This document shows, piece by piece, positions 9,409 to 17,381 of a stretch of DNA of 57,962 nucleotides. The stretch covers positions 1-57,962 of the forward strand of contig JAFAOS010000040.1 of assembly GCA_019247515.1 (NCBI GenBank), in the 5' to 3' direction. A model generated the notes under the pieces. The model searched no databases. It saw nothing but the letters and a program-made list of their open reading frames with translations, and had not been told where the DNA came from. Made by a program: the position numbers and the translations under genes. The stretch is from Chloroflexota bacterium (GTDB lineage: Bacteria; Chloroflexota; UBA6077; CF-72). How positions within the stretch are numbered: position 1 is the stretch's first letter; every line of letters begins with the position of its first letter.

Positions 9409-11120
9409 TGCCCGTCCTGGCCTGGGCATGGGTCTTCACCTTGCCGGGCCTGGTGCTCACCGCCCTTGGCATCCCGGGCCAGCGCAAGCACGCCGGCTAC
9501 GCCAGCCTCGCAGGGCCAGTCGTGCTGCTGATCGTGGCCGTCGTGGGCCTGCTGCAGGGGGGCTCGTACACGGTCGTGTTCCCCAACTGGCTGCCATTCC
9601 TGCCCGACGGCGCCTATGAGGCCCTGGCCGACACGCTCAGCGCCCTGATGCTGACCATCCTGGGCTTCGTGGCGACGCTGGTGTACATCTATTCGCTGGG
9701 GTACATGGCCGACGATCCCAGTCGGCGTCGCTTTTTCGTCTTCCTGGACCTGTTCGTCGCCACGATGGGCCTCCTGGTCCTCGCGGGTAATCTGGCGGTC
9801 CTGCTGATCGGTTGGACCGGCGTCGGCATTTCGAGTTTCCTGCTGATCTCGTTCTGGCGCGACAAGCCGGGCACGCTGGGCGCCGGCCTGCAAGCGCTGG
9901 CGGCCAACGCCGTCGGCGACGGTGCGCTGTTGCTGGCTGCCTCGACTGTCCCGAACGGGTGCGGGACGCTGGTAACCCTGAGCACGCCACAATGCACGAC
10001 TGGACTCGGCGGCGCCGAGTTCGTGGCGCTGCTTCTGTTCGTGGCTGCGGCGGCCAAATCCGCGCAGGGACCGCTCTATTTCTGGCTACCCAACGCTATG
10101 GCCGGTCCGACGCCGATCAGCGCGTTGATCCACGCCGCGACCATGGTCGCCGCCGGTGTCTATTTGCTGGTGCGCACGTACGCGCTGCTGGCCCTGGCGC
10201 CGCAGGTCAGTCTGTGGATCGCGATCGTCGGCGTGGCCACGGTGATCGGCGCCAGCCTGGCGGCGCTGTTCCAGTCCAATTTCAAAAAGGGCATCGCCTT
10301 TTCGACGGTCGCCCAACTGGGGTACATGTTCGCGGCGGCCGGCGTTGGAGCATCCTTCGCCGGCCTGTTCCACCTGTTCACCCATGCTTCGTTCAAGGCG
10401 CTGCTGTTCCTGGCGGCGGGCGTGGTCATCCACGGCGCCGCTGGGCACGAGGAGCTGTCCGACCTGCGCGGACTGGGTCGGTTCTTTCCGTTCAGCCGCT
10501 GGGGCTTTGTCATCGGCTCGTTCGCGCTGTTCGGGACGCCGTTGGTCACGGCGGGCTCCTTCAGCAAGGATGACGTCGTCGAGTCGGTGATCGCCGCGCA
10601 GCCAGTGCTTGGCTGGCTGCTGGTGCTGTCCGTGATGTTGACGGGTGCCTATATCGGTCGACTGTTCGCCATCGTCTACCTGGCGCGCGCCCGCGACTCG
10701 CACGCCGTGCACCACGACGCGAGCGCCGAGCGGCCGATGAACTGGTCGCTGGTGCCGCTGATGATTGGCTCGATCGTGCTGGGCTGGGCTGGCTACTGGC
10801 TGGCGCCCGCGCTGGCTGGGCCGCTGGGAAGCGTGCAGACTCCGCCGCCGCCGATCACGCCGGTCGGTCTGCTGGCGTTCGGCCTGGGGCTGATCGGCTT
10901 TGTCGCGGCGGCCTGGTACGTGCTGCGGCCCCAGGTGGTGCTGCCGGTGACGATGACGTCCTACCGGCCGGATCGCTGGGTCCGCTCGATCGCGGCGGGC
11001 GGCTACGTCGTGGCCGGTGGCGTGTCTCGAGTGCAGACGGGCTTGCTGGCCATGTATGCCTTCGGCACGCTGCTGGCCATCGCCGTCATCTTGCTGATCC
11101 GCGTGAGCCTGGTGCGATGA
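9405..11120 (+). CDS. nuoL: NADH-quinone oxidoreductase subunit L, atypical at the TM5 glutamate
   Basis: A 571-residue antiporter-like proton-pumping subunit. Family blocks include KSAQGPLYFWLPNAM, GPTPISALIHAATMVAAGVY, ASFKALLFLAAGVVIHG and GSFSKDD, so the TM7, TM8 and TM12 lysine/histidine regions are kept. The near-invariant glutamate of TM5 (GWEGVG in E. coli, Glu144) is instead Thr138 (GWTGVG, codon 9816-9818). The C-terminal part ends in one further helix, and total length is on the short side for NuoL. Coupled to nuoK upstream and directly to nuoN downstream, with no nuoM between. Confidence 0.93.
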   Translation: MMPVLAWAWVFTLPGLVLTALGIPGQRKHAGYASLAGPVVLLIVAVVGLLQGGSYTVVFPNWLPFLPDGAYEALADTLSALMLTILGFVATLVYIYSLGYMADDPSRRRFFVFLDLFVATMGLLVLAGNLAVLLIGWTGVGISSFLLISFWRDKPGTLGAGLQALAANAVGDGALLLAASTVPNGCGTLVTLSTPQCTTGLGGAEFVALLLFVAAAAKSAQGPLYFWLPNAMAGPTPISALIHAATMVAAGVYLLVRTYALLALAPQVSLWIAIVGVATVIGASLAALFQSNFKKGIAFSTVAQLGYMFAAAGVGASFAGLFHLFTHASFKALLFLAAGVVIHGAAGHEELSDLRGLGRFFPFSRWGFVIGSFALFGTPLVTAGSFSKDDVVESVIAAQPVLGWLLVLSVMLTGAYIGRLFAIVYLARARDSHAVHHDASAERPMNWSLVPLMIGSIVLGWAGYWLAPALAGPLGSVQTPPPPITPVGLLAFGLGLIGFVAAAWYVLRPQVVLPVTMTSYRPDRWVRSIAAGGYVVAGGVSRVQTGLLAMYAFGTLLAIAVILLIRVSLVR

Positions 11121-12451
11121 CGCCCGCGTATTCGGCCGGTGTCACCCTGGTCGTCGGCGCGGTCGTCATCCTGCTGCTGGTCGGACGGCTGTCCCAACAC
11201 CCGCGCGCCGTGGCCTACACGGGGCTGGTGTTCGCGGTCGTCGCCGCGTTTTTCGGGTGGCAGGCGCCCCAACCCGTCGCCCTGGCCATCATCGCGTTGA
11301 GCATTGCGTGCGGCATCGGGCTGCTGCTGATTCCGGTGCTGGAGCCGGCCGTGCCCATGCACGTCGCGGAGGCCGCCGCGGTCCTGCTGCTGGGCACCGC
11401 CGGCGCGATCGCTCTGGCCAACGCCTCGGACCTGCTGCAGGCGGTCGTCGGGTTGGAAACACTCGCGCTCGGCGCCGTGACGCTGGTGGCGCTCGGCGCC
11501 GCCGAACGTTCGCTCGAGGCAGCCTTCAAGTACGTCGTCTTGGGCGCGATTTCCCTGGCCGGGCTGCTGTACGGCCTGGGCCTGGTGTACCTCGGCACCG
11601 GTTCGCTGGCGTTTCCCACGGCGGCCCAGATGAGCGGCAATCCGCTGACGCTGGCGGGCATCGTGCTCGTGGGACTGGGCTTTGCGTTCGAGCTGGCGCT
11701 GGTGCCGCTGCACTGGGGCGCGCTGGACGCGTACACTGCGGCGGCGCCCGGCCTGGCGGGTTTCGTCATGAGCGCGAGCAAGCTGGCGGCGGCGTTTGCA
11801 CTGGGACGGCTCGTCGTCGCCGCCGGCGCCCAGACCAGCCAGCTGCTGGTGTGGGGCGGTTCGCTCACGATCCTGTGGGGCACCTTCGGCGCGCTGTCCC
11901 AGGCGCCCGATCTGCGTCGCATGCTCGCGTACTCGGCGATCACACATGCGGGATTCATCGGCCTGGCGCTCGGGTCGGGGCCCAACGGACCGACGACGGC
12001 GGGCTTCTACGCGGCGGCGTACGCCAGCATGGCGATGCTGGTCTTCGCCGGCCTGGCGGCCACGTCCACGATCCCCGACCTCGAGGGACTCGCTGGCGTC
12101 GCGGCGCTGCCCGACCTGCGCTCGCTGGATCGGCTGCGGGCGCTGGCGGTGGCGATCGGGTTGCTATCACTGGCGGGCATCCCGCCGACGCCCGGCTTCT
12201 GGGCGAAGCTGGCGGTCCTGGTGGTGGCCTGGCAGTGGGCGGGCTGGTTGCCGACGCTGATCGCCGTCGCGGGTGGCGTCTTCAGCGTGCTGTACTACCT
12301 GCGTCCGTTGCCGGACCTGTTTGCCGCGCTGCGCGGCGAAACGGCGGTCTCCCGCCCGGTCCTGGTTCCAGGCGTGGTGGTGGCGATCGTCGCGGTGGTC
12401 GTGCTCGGCATCTTCCCAGGTGTGGCGTGGTACCTGGTCGGTGGCGCATAA
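11117..12451 (+). CDS. nuoN: NADH-quinone oxidoreductase subunit N, atypical at the TM7 lysine
   Basis: A 444-residue antiporter-like subunit, assigned to NuoN rather than NuoM by VGLETLAL (Glu114), SLEAAFKYVVLGAISLAGLL, the SASK lysine and LAGIPPTPGFWAKLAVL. The TM7 lysine of NuoN (Lys217 in GFKLSLVPFH of E. coli) is replaced by Glu192 in AFELALVPLH; the codon is GAG at 11690-11692. It starts in the ATGA overlap with nuoL and closes the operon. I considered NuoM, but the TM5 and TM7 surroundings fit NuoN better. Confidence 0.88.
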   Translation: MTPAYSAGVTLVVGAVVILLLVGRLSQHPRAVAYTGLVFAVVAAFFGWQAPQPVALAIIALSIACGIGLLLIPVLEPAVPMHVAEAAAVLLLGTAGAIALANASDLLQAVVGLETLALGAVTLVALGAAERSLEAAFKYVVLGAISLAGLLYGLGLVYLGTGSLAFPTAAQMSGNPLTLAGIVLVGLGFAFELALVPLHWGALDAYTAAAPGLAGFVMSASKLAAAFALGRLVVAAGAQTSQLLVWGGSLTILWGTFGALSQAPDLRRMLAYSAITHAGFIGLALGSGPNGPTTAGFYAAAYASMAMLVFAGLAATSTIPDLEGLAGVAALPDLRSLDRLRALAVAIGLLSLAGIPPTPGFWAKLAVLVVAWQWAGWLPTLIAVAGGVFSVLYYLRPLPDLFAALRGETAVSRPVLVPGVVVAIVAVVVLGIFPGVAWYLVGGA

Positions 12452-12501
12452 CGGCGCATCGCTGCGATGACGCGAGATAACGTCGGCACGAGGATTGCCT
12501 G

Positions 12502-13050
12502 ATGGCATCCGTCAAGCAGATGGCCATCCGCGCGGGACACGCCACCACCCGCTCCGCCCGCTACGCCCTCGGCCCTGGCGCCGACCTGCCGATCGCGCGC
12601 ATCGTCGCGTTCGCGCTCATCCTGCTCATGGTCGGCGCGGTGTGGCTCGCGTTCCGGGCTGCCACCGCCGCGCCATCGCCCACGGCCGTCGACATCTCGA
12701 GCTTCGATCCCGGCTCGGTGCTGGCCGACGACTCGCCGCACTTCCTGCCCACGCCGGTCGCGGCGCTGCCAGCCGACGTCGACAGCGGCCCGCCGCCGCC
12801 CCCGCCCGACGACCAGTCCACCCCCGACACCGCCACGAGCGATCGAGTCAAGGTGGCCAACACCGGCGGCCTGGGCGCCATCCTGCGCGCCGATCCGCCC
12901 AGCGGCAAGCAGGTGACCGCCCTGCGCGAAGGCACCGTCCTGGACGTGATCGACCGCAAGACGCTGCCCGATGGTTCCGAATGGCTGCAGGTCAAGACCG
13001 CCGACGGCACTCAGGGCTGGGTCTACTCGCGCCTGGTCAGTAGCGACTAG
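12502..13050 (+). CDS. Membrane-anchored SH3-domain protein
   Basis: A 182-residue protein with one transmembrane helix (about residues 30-50), a Pro/Asp-rich linker and a C-terminal bacterial SH3 domain (about 112-182; ILRADPPSGKQVTALREGT then WLQVKTADGTQGWVYSRLV). Such domains usually bind peptidoglycan or other wall polymers outside the membrane. It follows nuoN by 50 bp with a GAGG ribosome site eight bases from the ATG. Its stop overlaps tail-to-tail with the L,D-transpeptidase, itself an SH3-like wall enzyme, which supports an envelope role. Confidence 0.8.
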   Translation: MASVKQMAIRAGHATTRSARYALGPGADLPIARIVAFALILLMVGAVWLAFRAATAAPSPTAVDISSFDPGSVLADDSPHFLPTPVAALPADVDSGPPPPPPDDQSTPDTATSDRVKVANTGGLGAILRADPPSGKQVTALREGTVLDVIDRKTLPDGSEWLQVKTADGTQGWVYSRLVSSD

Positions 13051-14423
13051 AAGTGGGCCACGACCGGCACGCCGATGTCGGCCCAGTTCCAGAACCATAG
13101 CGCGTCCTCGGCGACCAGGCCCGCACAGCCGTGACTGCTCGGAATACCGAACTCGTCGCGCGGCTTCCAGTAGTTCTCGTGCAGCGCCTTGCCGTCTGAG
13201 CTGAAGTACTGCGTCCAGCGCACGTTGTCGACCTTGTACGACGCTCGCGACGCGTCCAGGCCGATCAGGCTCGAGGAGTCCATGGTCTCGTTCGGGACGC
13301 GGCGCTGGATCGAGTAGGCGCCCGCGGCGGTTTCCCAACCCGGGCGGCCCGTGGAGGTGCGTGCCAGGCGCACGGGATTCTGCCCTTCGTACGCCACCAC
13401 GACCTGCTGGGTCAGGTTCAGATCGATCCAGCGACCGCGATACGAGCTCGCGGCATCGGGCGGCGGCGGGGCCGACGGCAGCGCCACGGGCCGCAGCACC
13501 GAGCTGTAGAGATAGGTGGTGCCGTTCAGGACCGCCCACGTCGGGTTATCCGCCACGACCTCTTCGCCGGCCACCCAGCCCGAAACCACCAGGGGCAGGC
13601 CACTCGTTAGGGTGCCCAGGCTGTCGGCGCGGGTGCTGGGCTGTCCGCGCAGGTTGGCGCCGTCGACGTAGGAGATGCCCCACCAGCGACCCGGCGTGCC
13701 GATCTGCGAGGGCGCATCGATAGCTCCAACGCTGCTCGCGTCCACCCACGCGTCCGCGCCCGAATAGGGGTCCTGGACGTGCAGCCGCGAACCGGACTGC
13801 GGCTCGACCTGTTTGAACACGGTGTACGCGGGAGCCAGGCCGAGCAACAGGCTGGCAGTCGCGTCAGCCCAGAGCGGCGCGTCGGTGGCGGTCGCCACCC
13901 AGCCGACGCTCAGGTCGGTCGTGGGCGCGGCCTGTTCGGCGGGCGGCCAGCCCGGTGGGGGCGGTCCCGAGGGTCCGACCGACAGGGCGTCGACCCACGC
14001 GTAGTCGTTGGTGCGCGCCACGAGCACGTACAGCCGCTGTCCGTTCTGCGGCTGGGCGATCAGCAAGTAGTCCCAGCGCGCGGCGGTCCCGAGCTGGATG
14101 GCGTTGTCGTCGGGGCCGCTCCACAGCGGACTGGGGGCGAGCGCCTGGACCCAGGCTTGCGGCGCCGACGCTGGCGTGGAGGTCGGCTGGGGCGCCTGCG
14201 TCGGGCCCGGGCTGGGGCTCGGACTCTGACTGGGAGCCAGCGTCGCGGCGGGCGTGCTGGCCGGCGTGGGTGATTTCGAGACGGGCGTCGGGGTGGCCGC
14301 CGGCGTCGGCGTGCGGCGCACGGGCGTGACCGTGGCGGGCGCCGCCAGGGCGCGCGCCGGCAGCTGCAGGCCGACTAATCCACAAAGGCTGAGAAGACCT
14401 AAGAAGTGACGGCGTTGGAGCAT
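13047..14423 (-). CDS. Exported L,D-transpeptidase (YkuD) with SH3-like repeats
   Basis: A 458-residue secreted enzyme. The N-terminus QRRHFLGLL plus a hydrophobic stretch looks like a Tat-type signal. A Thr/Pro-rich spacer (about 30-90) leads to SH3-like repeats with paired Trp-Val motifs, then a C-terminal YkuD domain with the catalytic SHGC (His431, Cys433). L,D-transpeptidases cross-link peptidoglycan 3-3 or attach proteins to it. The catalytic motif lies only 25 residues from the end, usual for this architecture. No clear ribosome site precedes the ATG. Confidence 0.88.
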   Translation of the reverse strand: MLQRRHFLGLLSLCGLVGLQLPARALAAPATVTPVRRTPTPAATPTPVSKSPTPASTPAATLAPSQSPSPSPGPTQAPQPTSTPASAPQAWVQALAPSPLWSGPDDNAIQLGTAARWDYLLIAQPQNGQRLYVLVARTNDYAWVDALSVGPSGPPPPGWPPAEQAAPTTDLSVGWVATATDAPLWADATASLLLGLAPAYTVFKQVEPQSGSRLHVQDPYSGADAWVDASSVGAIDAPSQIGTPGRWWGISYVDGANLRGQPSTRADSLGTLTSGLPLVVSGWVAGEEVVADNPTWAVLNGTTYLYSSVLRPVALPSAPPPPDAASSYRGRWIDLNLTQQVVVAYEGQNPVRLARTSTGRPGWETAAGAYSIQRRVPNETMDSSSLIGLDASRASYKVDNVRWTQYFSSDGKALHENYWKPRDEFGIPSSHGCAGLVAEDALWFWNWADIGVPVVAHF

Positions 14424-14486
14424 GGGCTGGTGGGTTGCATAGCAGTAGCCGGCAAATCGGCAAAACCGAGTCTAACTGGCACACGT

Positions 14487-14510
14487 CCTGCACGCGAAAA
14501 GTCGTGCAGG
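14487..14510. promoter_or_regulatory. Perfect 8-bp inverted repeat upstream of the L,D-transpeptidase
   Basis: CCTGCACG (14487-14494) and CGTGCAGG (14503-14510) are separated by eight bases, 64 bp upstream of the L,D-transpeptidase start. The spacing suits either a dimeric repressor site or a leader-RNA hairpin; no bound regulator is identifiable. Confidence 0.5.
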
Positions 14511-14672
14511 CGCGTTTCCGGCTGACGCGTCCAGCGGGAATAGGCAAAAAGAAAATTCCGTTTTACTAAGCGAAATATGGAGGGTCCTGGCGGTCCGCCG
14601 GTGTGTAACGTCGGCGAACGCTGCATCGTTGGTGGACTGAGCCGCACGAACCAGGTAGAGACTTCGAAAATC

Positions 14673-14700
14673 TTGACGAACTCGACCGATGTGTTACCAT
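14673..14700 (+). promoter_or_regulatory. Probable promoter of the sigma-factor gene
   Basis: TTGACG (14673-14678) and TACCAT (14695-14700) are spaced by 16 bp, the best sigma-70-like promoter in this gap. Transcription from about 14707 would give a leader of some 130 nt that contains the hairpins described next. Confidence 0.5.
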
Positions 14701-14747
14701 CGGGTAGCAGACTTGTCCGTCGCGGTGCGAGCCATTCTCAGCTGACC

Positions 14748-14800
14748 GCGGCGGCCTCAAGCCGCCGCCCACGCCGCGCATCGGTTGGGGCGGCTTTTTT
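14748..14800 (+). promoter_or_regulatory. Overlapping hairpin and terminator in the sigma-factor leader (attenuator-like)
   Basis: GCGGCGGC (14748-14755) pairs perfectly with GCCGCCGC (14761-14768) across a five-base loop. The downstream half can pair instead with a later segment: AAGCCGCC (14759-14766) with GGCGGCTT (14789-14796), followed by six T residues (14795-14800). The second structure is a canonical intrinsic terminator, and the first blocks it. Because the upstream gene is divergent, a terminator here only makes sense for transcripts entering the sigma gene. The effector is unknown. Confidence 0.6.
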
Positions 14801-14820
14801 GACCCCCTCGAACAGGGGTC
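14801..14820 (+). promoter_or_regulatory. Short hairpin just before the sigma-factor ribosome site
   Basis: GACCCC (14801-14806) and GGGGTC (14815-14820) form a perfect six-base stem with an eight-base loop, ending one base before AGGAG (14822-14826), the ribosome site of the GTG start at 14839. It could affect access to the ribosome site. Confidence 0.45.
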
Positions 14821-14838
14821 CAGGAGCAACGAAACACT

Positions 14839-15885
14839 GTGAGTCTTGATCTGCTGCATGAAACTGAAGAACTCCTGAGCCCGGAGACGGAGCGAGCCGA
14901 GTCCGAATCGGAATCGGAGTCCACGGCGTCCGAGCCAATCAGTCGCTTCGGGCTGCTGTCCGAAGAGCTGTCGGGCGGGGCCGGGGCGATGTACCTGCGT
15001 GAGATTGCTCATCACGAGCTGCTCACCGCGCAGGAAGAGGTCTCGCTGGCCCAGCGGCTCGAAGGGGGCAAGGCTGCTCTGCGCGAGCTGGCCACCGCCG
15101 ACGAGTCGCTCGATCCGGATCACTACATTGAGCTCCAGCAGCAGGCTGAAGATGGCGAGCGCGCTCGCCGACGACTGATCGAGTGCAACTTGCGCCTGGT
15201 GGTGTCGGTCGCTCGGCGCTACCTGGGCCGCGGGCTGTCGTTCCTCGACCTGGTGCAGGAAGGCAACATCGGCCTTCAGATCGGCGTCGAGAAATACGAC
15301 TGGCGGCGCGGCTTCCGCTTCAGCACGTACGTGTACTGGTGGATTCGCCAGGCCGTGACGCGCGCGATTGCCGACCAGAGCCGCACGATTCGTCTGCCGG
15401 TGCACGTCACCGAGTTCCTGACCAAGACGGCCCGCGCCGAGCGCGAGCTGGCGGCGGAGCTTGGGCGTGAGCCAACGGTGGACGAGGTCGCGCAGTATCT
15501 GGACATCGATCCCGAGCGCATCAACGAGGCGCGGCGTGCGGCACGCATGCCGTTGTCGCTCGAGACGCCGCTCGGCGAAGATGGCGAGCTTACCCGGGGT
15601 GACCTGATCGGCGACGACACCGCGGCCGAGGCGGCACGCGAGTCGTCGGAAGCGTCGGACCTCTCGGAGCGCCTGGAATCCGCGCTGGATGAGCTGCATC
15701 CGCGCGAGCGACAGGTGCTGCGGCTGCGGTTCGGGCTCGATCGTGGCCACGAGCGAACGCTCGGTGAGGTTGGCGAAGAGCTGGGCGTGAGTCGCGAGCG
15801 AATTCGTCAAATCGAAGCCGAGGCGCTGGCGAAGCTGCGGCGTATGCCGCGGCTGCGTCGCGAGCTGCTGGAATACGTCTCCTAG
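14839..15885 (+). CDS. RNA polymerase sigma-70 family factor (primary-type, group 1/2)
   Basis: A 348-residue sigma factor lacking region 1.1. The acidic N-terminus is followed by region 1.2 (MYLREIAHHELLTAQEE), region 2 with NLRLVVSVARRYLGRGLSF and the promoter-melting block RGFRFSTYVYWWIRQAV, region 3, and region 4 with the helix-turn-helix around LGEVGEELGVSRERIRQIE. The domain set matches SigA/RpoD-type or group 2 factors; which one cannot be settled from one window. Starts at GTG after AGGAG. The leader carries an attenuator-like structure, unusual for a housekeeping sigma factor. Confidence 0.9.
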   Translation: MSLDLLHETEELLSPETERAESESESESTASEPISRFGLLSEELSGGAGAMYLREIAHHELLTAQEEVSLAQRLEGGKAALRELATADESLDPDHYIELQQQAEDGERARRRLIECNLRLVVSVARRYLGRGLSFLDLVQEGNIGLQIGVEKYDWRRGFRFSTYVYWWIRQAVTRAIADQSRTIRLPVHVTEFLTKTARAERELAAELGREPTVDEVAQYLDIDPERINEARRAARMPLSLETPLGEDGELTRGDLIGDDTAAEAARESSEASDLSERLESALDELHPRERQVLRLRFGLDRGHERTLGEVGEELGVSRERIRQIEAEALAKLRRMPRLRRELLEYVS

Positions 15886-15964
15886 TCCGACGCTTTCGGC
15901 GGCGGATCGCCTCGCGGACTTCGTTTCAAGCCCGAGGCTCAGGTGGAGCGCGCTCGACGAAGCG

Positions 15965-17272
15965 GTGCGCGATCGCACATGCGAGTTGTTGCTCGACCTC
16001 CTCGGAGTTGGGCTAGCTGGCAGTCGCCAGGAGTCGAGCCACTCAGCACGAGCGGCGGCTCTGGCGGCCGGAGGCTCCGGGCAGGCGTGCGTGATCGGCA
16101 CTGGCCAGCGCACGTCGGCACCGTGGGCCGCTCTGGCGAATGGAACGGCGGCACACGCCGTCGAACTGGACGACGTCACGACGGAGTCCTCGCTGCACCC
16201 GGGCGTGGCGGTGATTCCCGCCGCCGTCGCCCTCGCCCAGGACCTCGGAGCGTCGCCCGTTCGCTTGCTGGAAGCCGTCGTCGGTGGCTACGAGGTCACC
16301 ATGCGCGTCGGCAACGCCTTGAACCCGGCTTCGGCATACGCGCGCGGCTTCCACCCGACGGGCGTGGCCGGCGTGTTCGGCGCCGCGATGGCTGCCTGTC
16401 ACCTGCTCGAGCTGGATGTCGATCAGCGGGCGATGGCGCTCGGCATCGCCGGCACCATGGCCTCAGGCTCGCTCGAGTACCTTTCAGACGGGGCGTGGAC
16501 CAAACGCCTCAACGCCGGCTGGGCCGCCCACGCTGGCATCACCGCGGCCTACCTCGCCCGCGCCGGGTTTGTCGGTCCACGTTCGGTCTTCGAGGGTCGC
16601 CTCGGCGTCTTGCACGCCTACACTGACGCGGCGCTGCCCGACCGCCTGCTGGCGGACCTGGGCGACCCGCTGCAGGTGATGCGTGTCTCGATCAAGCCCT
16701 ACGCGTGCTGTCGCTACAACCACGGGCTGATCGACTGCATGCTCTCGCTGCGTTCGCAGATTGCCATTTCGGATGTGGCGCGCATCCGCCTGGGCGTGCT
16801 GAGTGGCGGCGCGCTGCTGGTGGCCGACCCGATCGACCAGAAGCGCGCCCCCGTGGGCGTGGTGGATGCTCAGTTCAGCGCGCCGTACGCCGCCGCGGCC
16901 GCGCTGGTCTTCGGCACGGGCGACATCTCGGCCTACACTCCCTCGCGCCTGGCGGACCCGGCGGTCCGACGCCTGATGTCCCTTACGGACTGCTATCGCG
17001 ACGCGAGCCTGGACGCGGAGTACCCGAAGCGCTGGCCCGCCGCCGCATCGATCGAGGTGCGCGACGGCCGCACGTTGTCCGCCCGCGTGGAGTTCGCCAC
17101 GGGCGAGCCCGAAAACCCCGTGCCCCGCGAAGCCCTGGTAGCCAAATTCGTGAGCCTGGCGGAGCGCCCCGATGCCGAGGCCCTTGCGGCGCGCATCCTG
17201 GCGCTGGACGCCAGTTCAGACGTGGCGGTTCTGGAAGAGGTGCTGACCCCCGAGCCCATCGCCGTCAGCTAG
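15965..17272 (+). CDS. MmgE/PrpD family protein, N-terminus unresolved
   Basis: At least 435 residues of the MmgE/PrpD family, which includes 2-methylcitrate dehydratase and cis-aconitate decarboxylase. Typical blocks are AHAVELDDVTTESSLHPG, GYEVTMRVGNALNP, RGFHPTGVAGVFGAA and KPYACCRYNHG. The first in-frame ATG/GTG/TTG is GTG 15965, yet the same frame upstream (about 15890-15964) reads as the usual family start (AADRLADFVSS, then ALDEAVRDRT). The true start may be a non-standard codon such as the ACG at 15890, or a sequence change removed it. Substrate unknown. Confidence 0.8.
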   Translation: MRDRTCELLLDLLGVGLAGSRQESSHSARAAALAAGGSGQACVIGTGQRTSAPWAALANGTAAHAVELDDVTTESSLHPGVAVIPAAVALAQDLGASPVRLLEAVVGGYEVTMRVGNALNPASAYARGFHPTGVAGVFGAAMAACHLLELDVDQRAMALGIAGTMASGSLEYLSDGAWTKRLNAGWAAHAGITAAYLARAGFVGPRSVFEGRLGVLHAYTDAALPDRLLADLGDPLQVMRVSIKPYACCRYNHGLIDCMLSLRSQIAISDVARIRLGVLSGGALLVADPIDQKRAPVGVVDAQFSAPYAAAAALVFGTGDISAYTPSRLADPAVRRLMSLTDCYRDASLDAEYPKRWPAAASIEVRDGRTLSARVEFATGEPENPVPREALVAKFVSLAERPDAEALAARILALDASSDVAVLEEVLTPEPIAVS

Positions 17273-17346
17273 CGCGGCGTACCTCGTGCCGTGTCAAGAC
17301 GTTGTTTGAAACAGAGTCGTGTCGCGTGGCGCATGCGCCGTCGTGA

Positions 17347-17370
17347 GGAGCCCGCGCGTGCGCGGGCTCC
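17347..17370. terminator. Strong hairpin between convergent genes
   Basis: GGAGCCCGCG (17347-17356) and CGCGGGCTCC (17361-17370) form a perfect ten-base stem with a four-base loop, between the ends of the MmgE gene (plus) and the binding-protein gene (minus). It probably terminates both, although the T tracts are poor. Confidence 0.75.
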
Positions 17371-17381
17371 TTCCAAAATTC

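Noticed and set aside
14566..16179. A 537-residue open frame on the minus strand over the sigma-factor gene
   Set aside because: It is antisense to a clearly conserved sigma-70 protein and has no recognisable domain; long antisense frames are normal in DNA this GC-rich.
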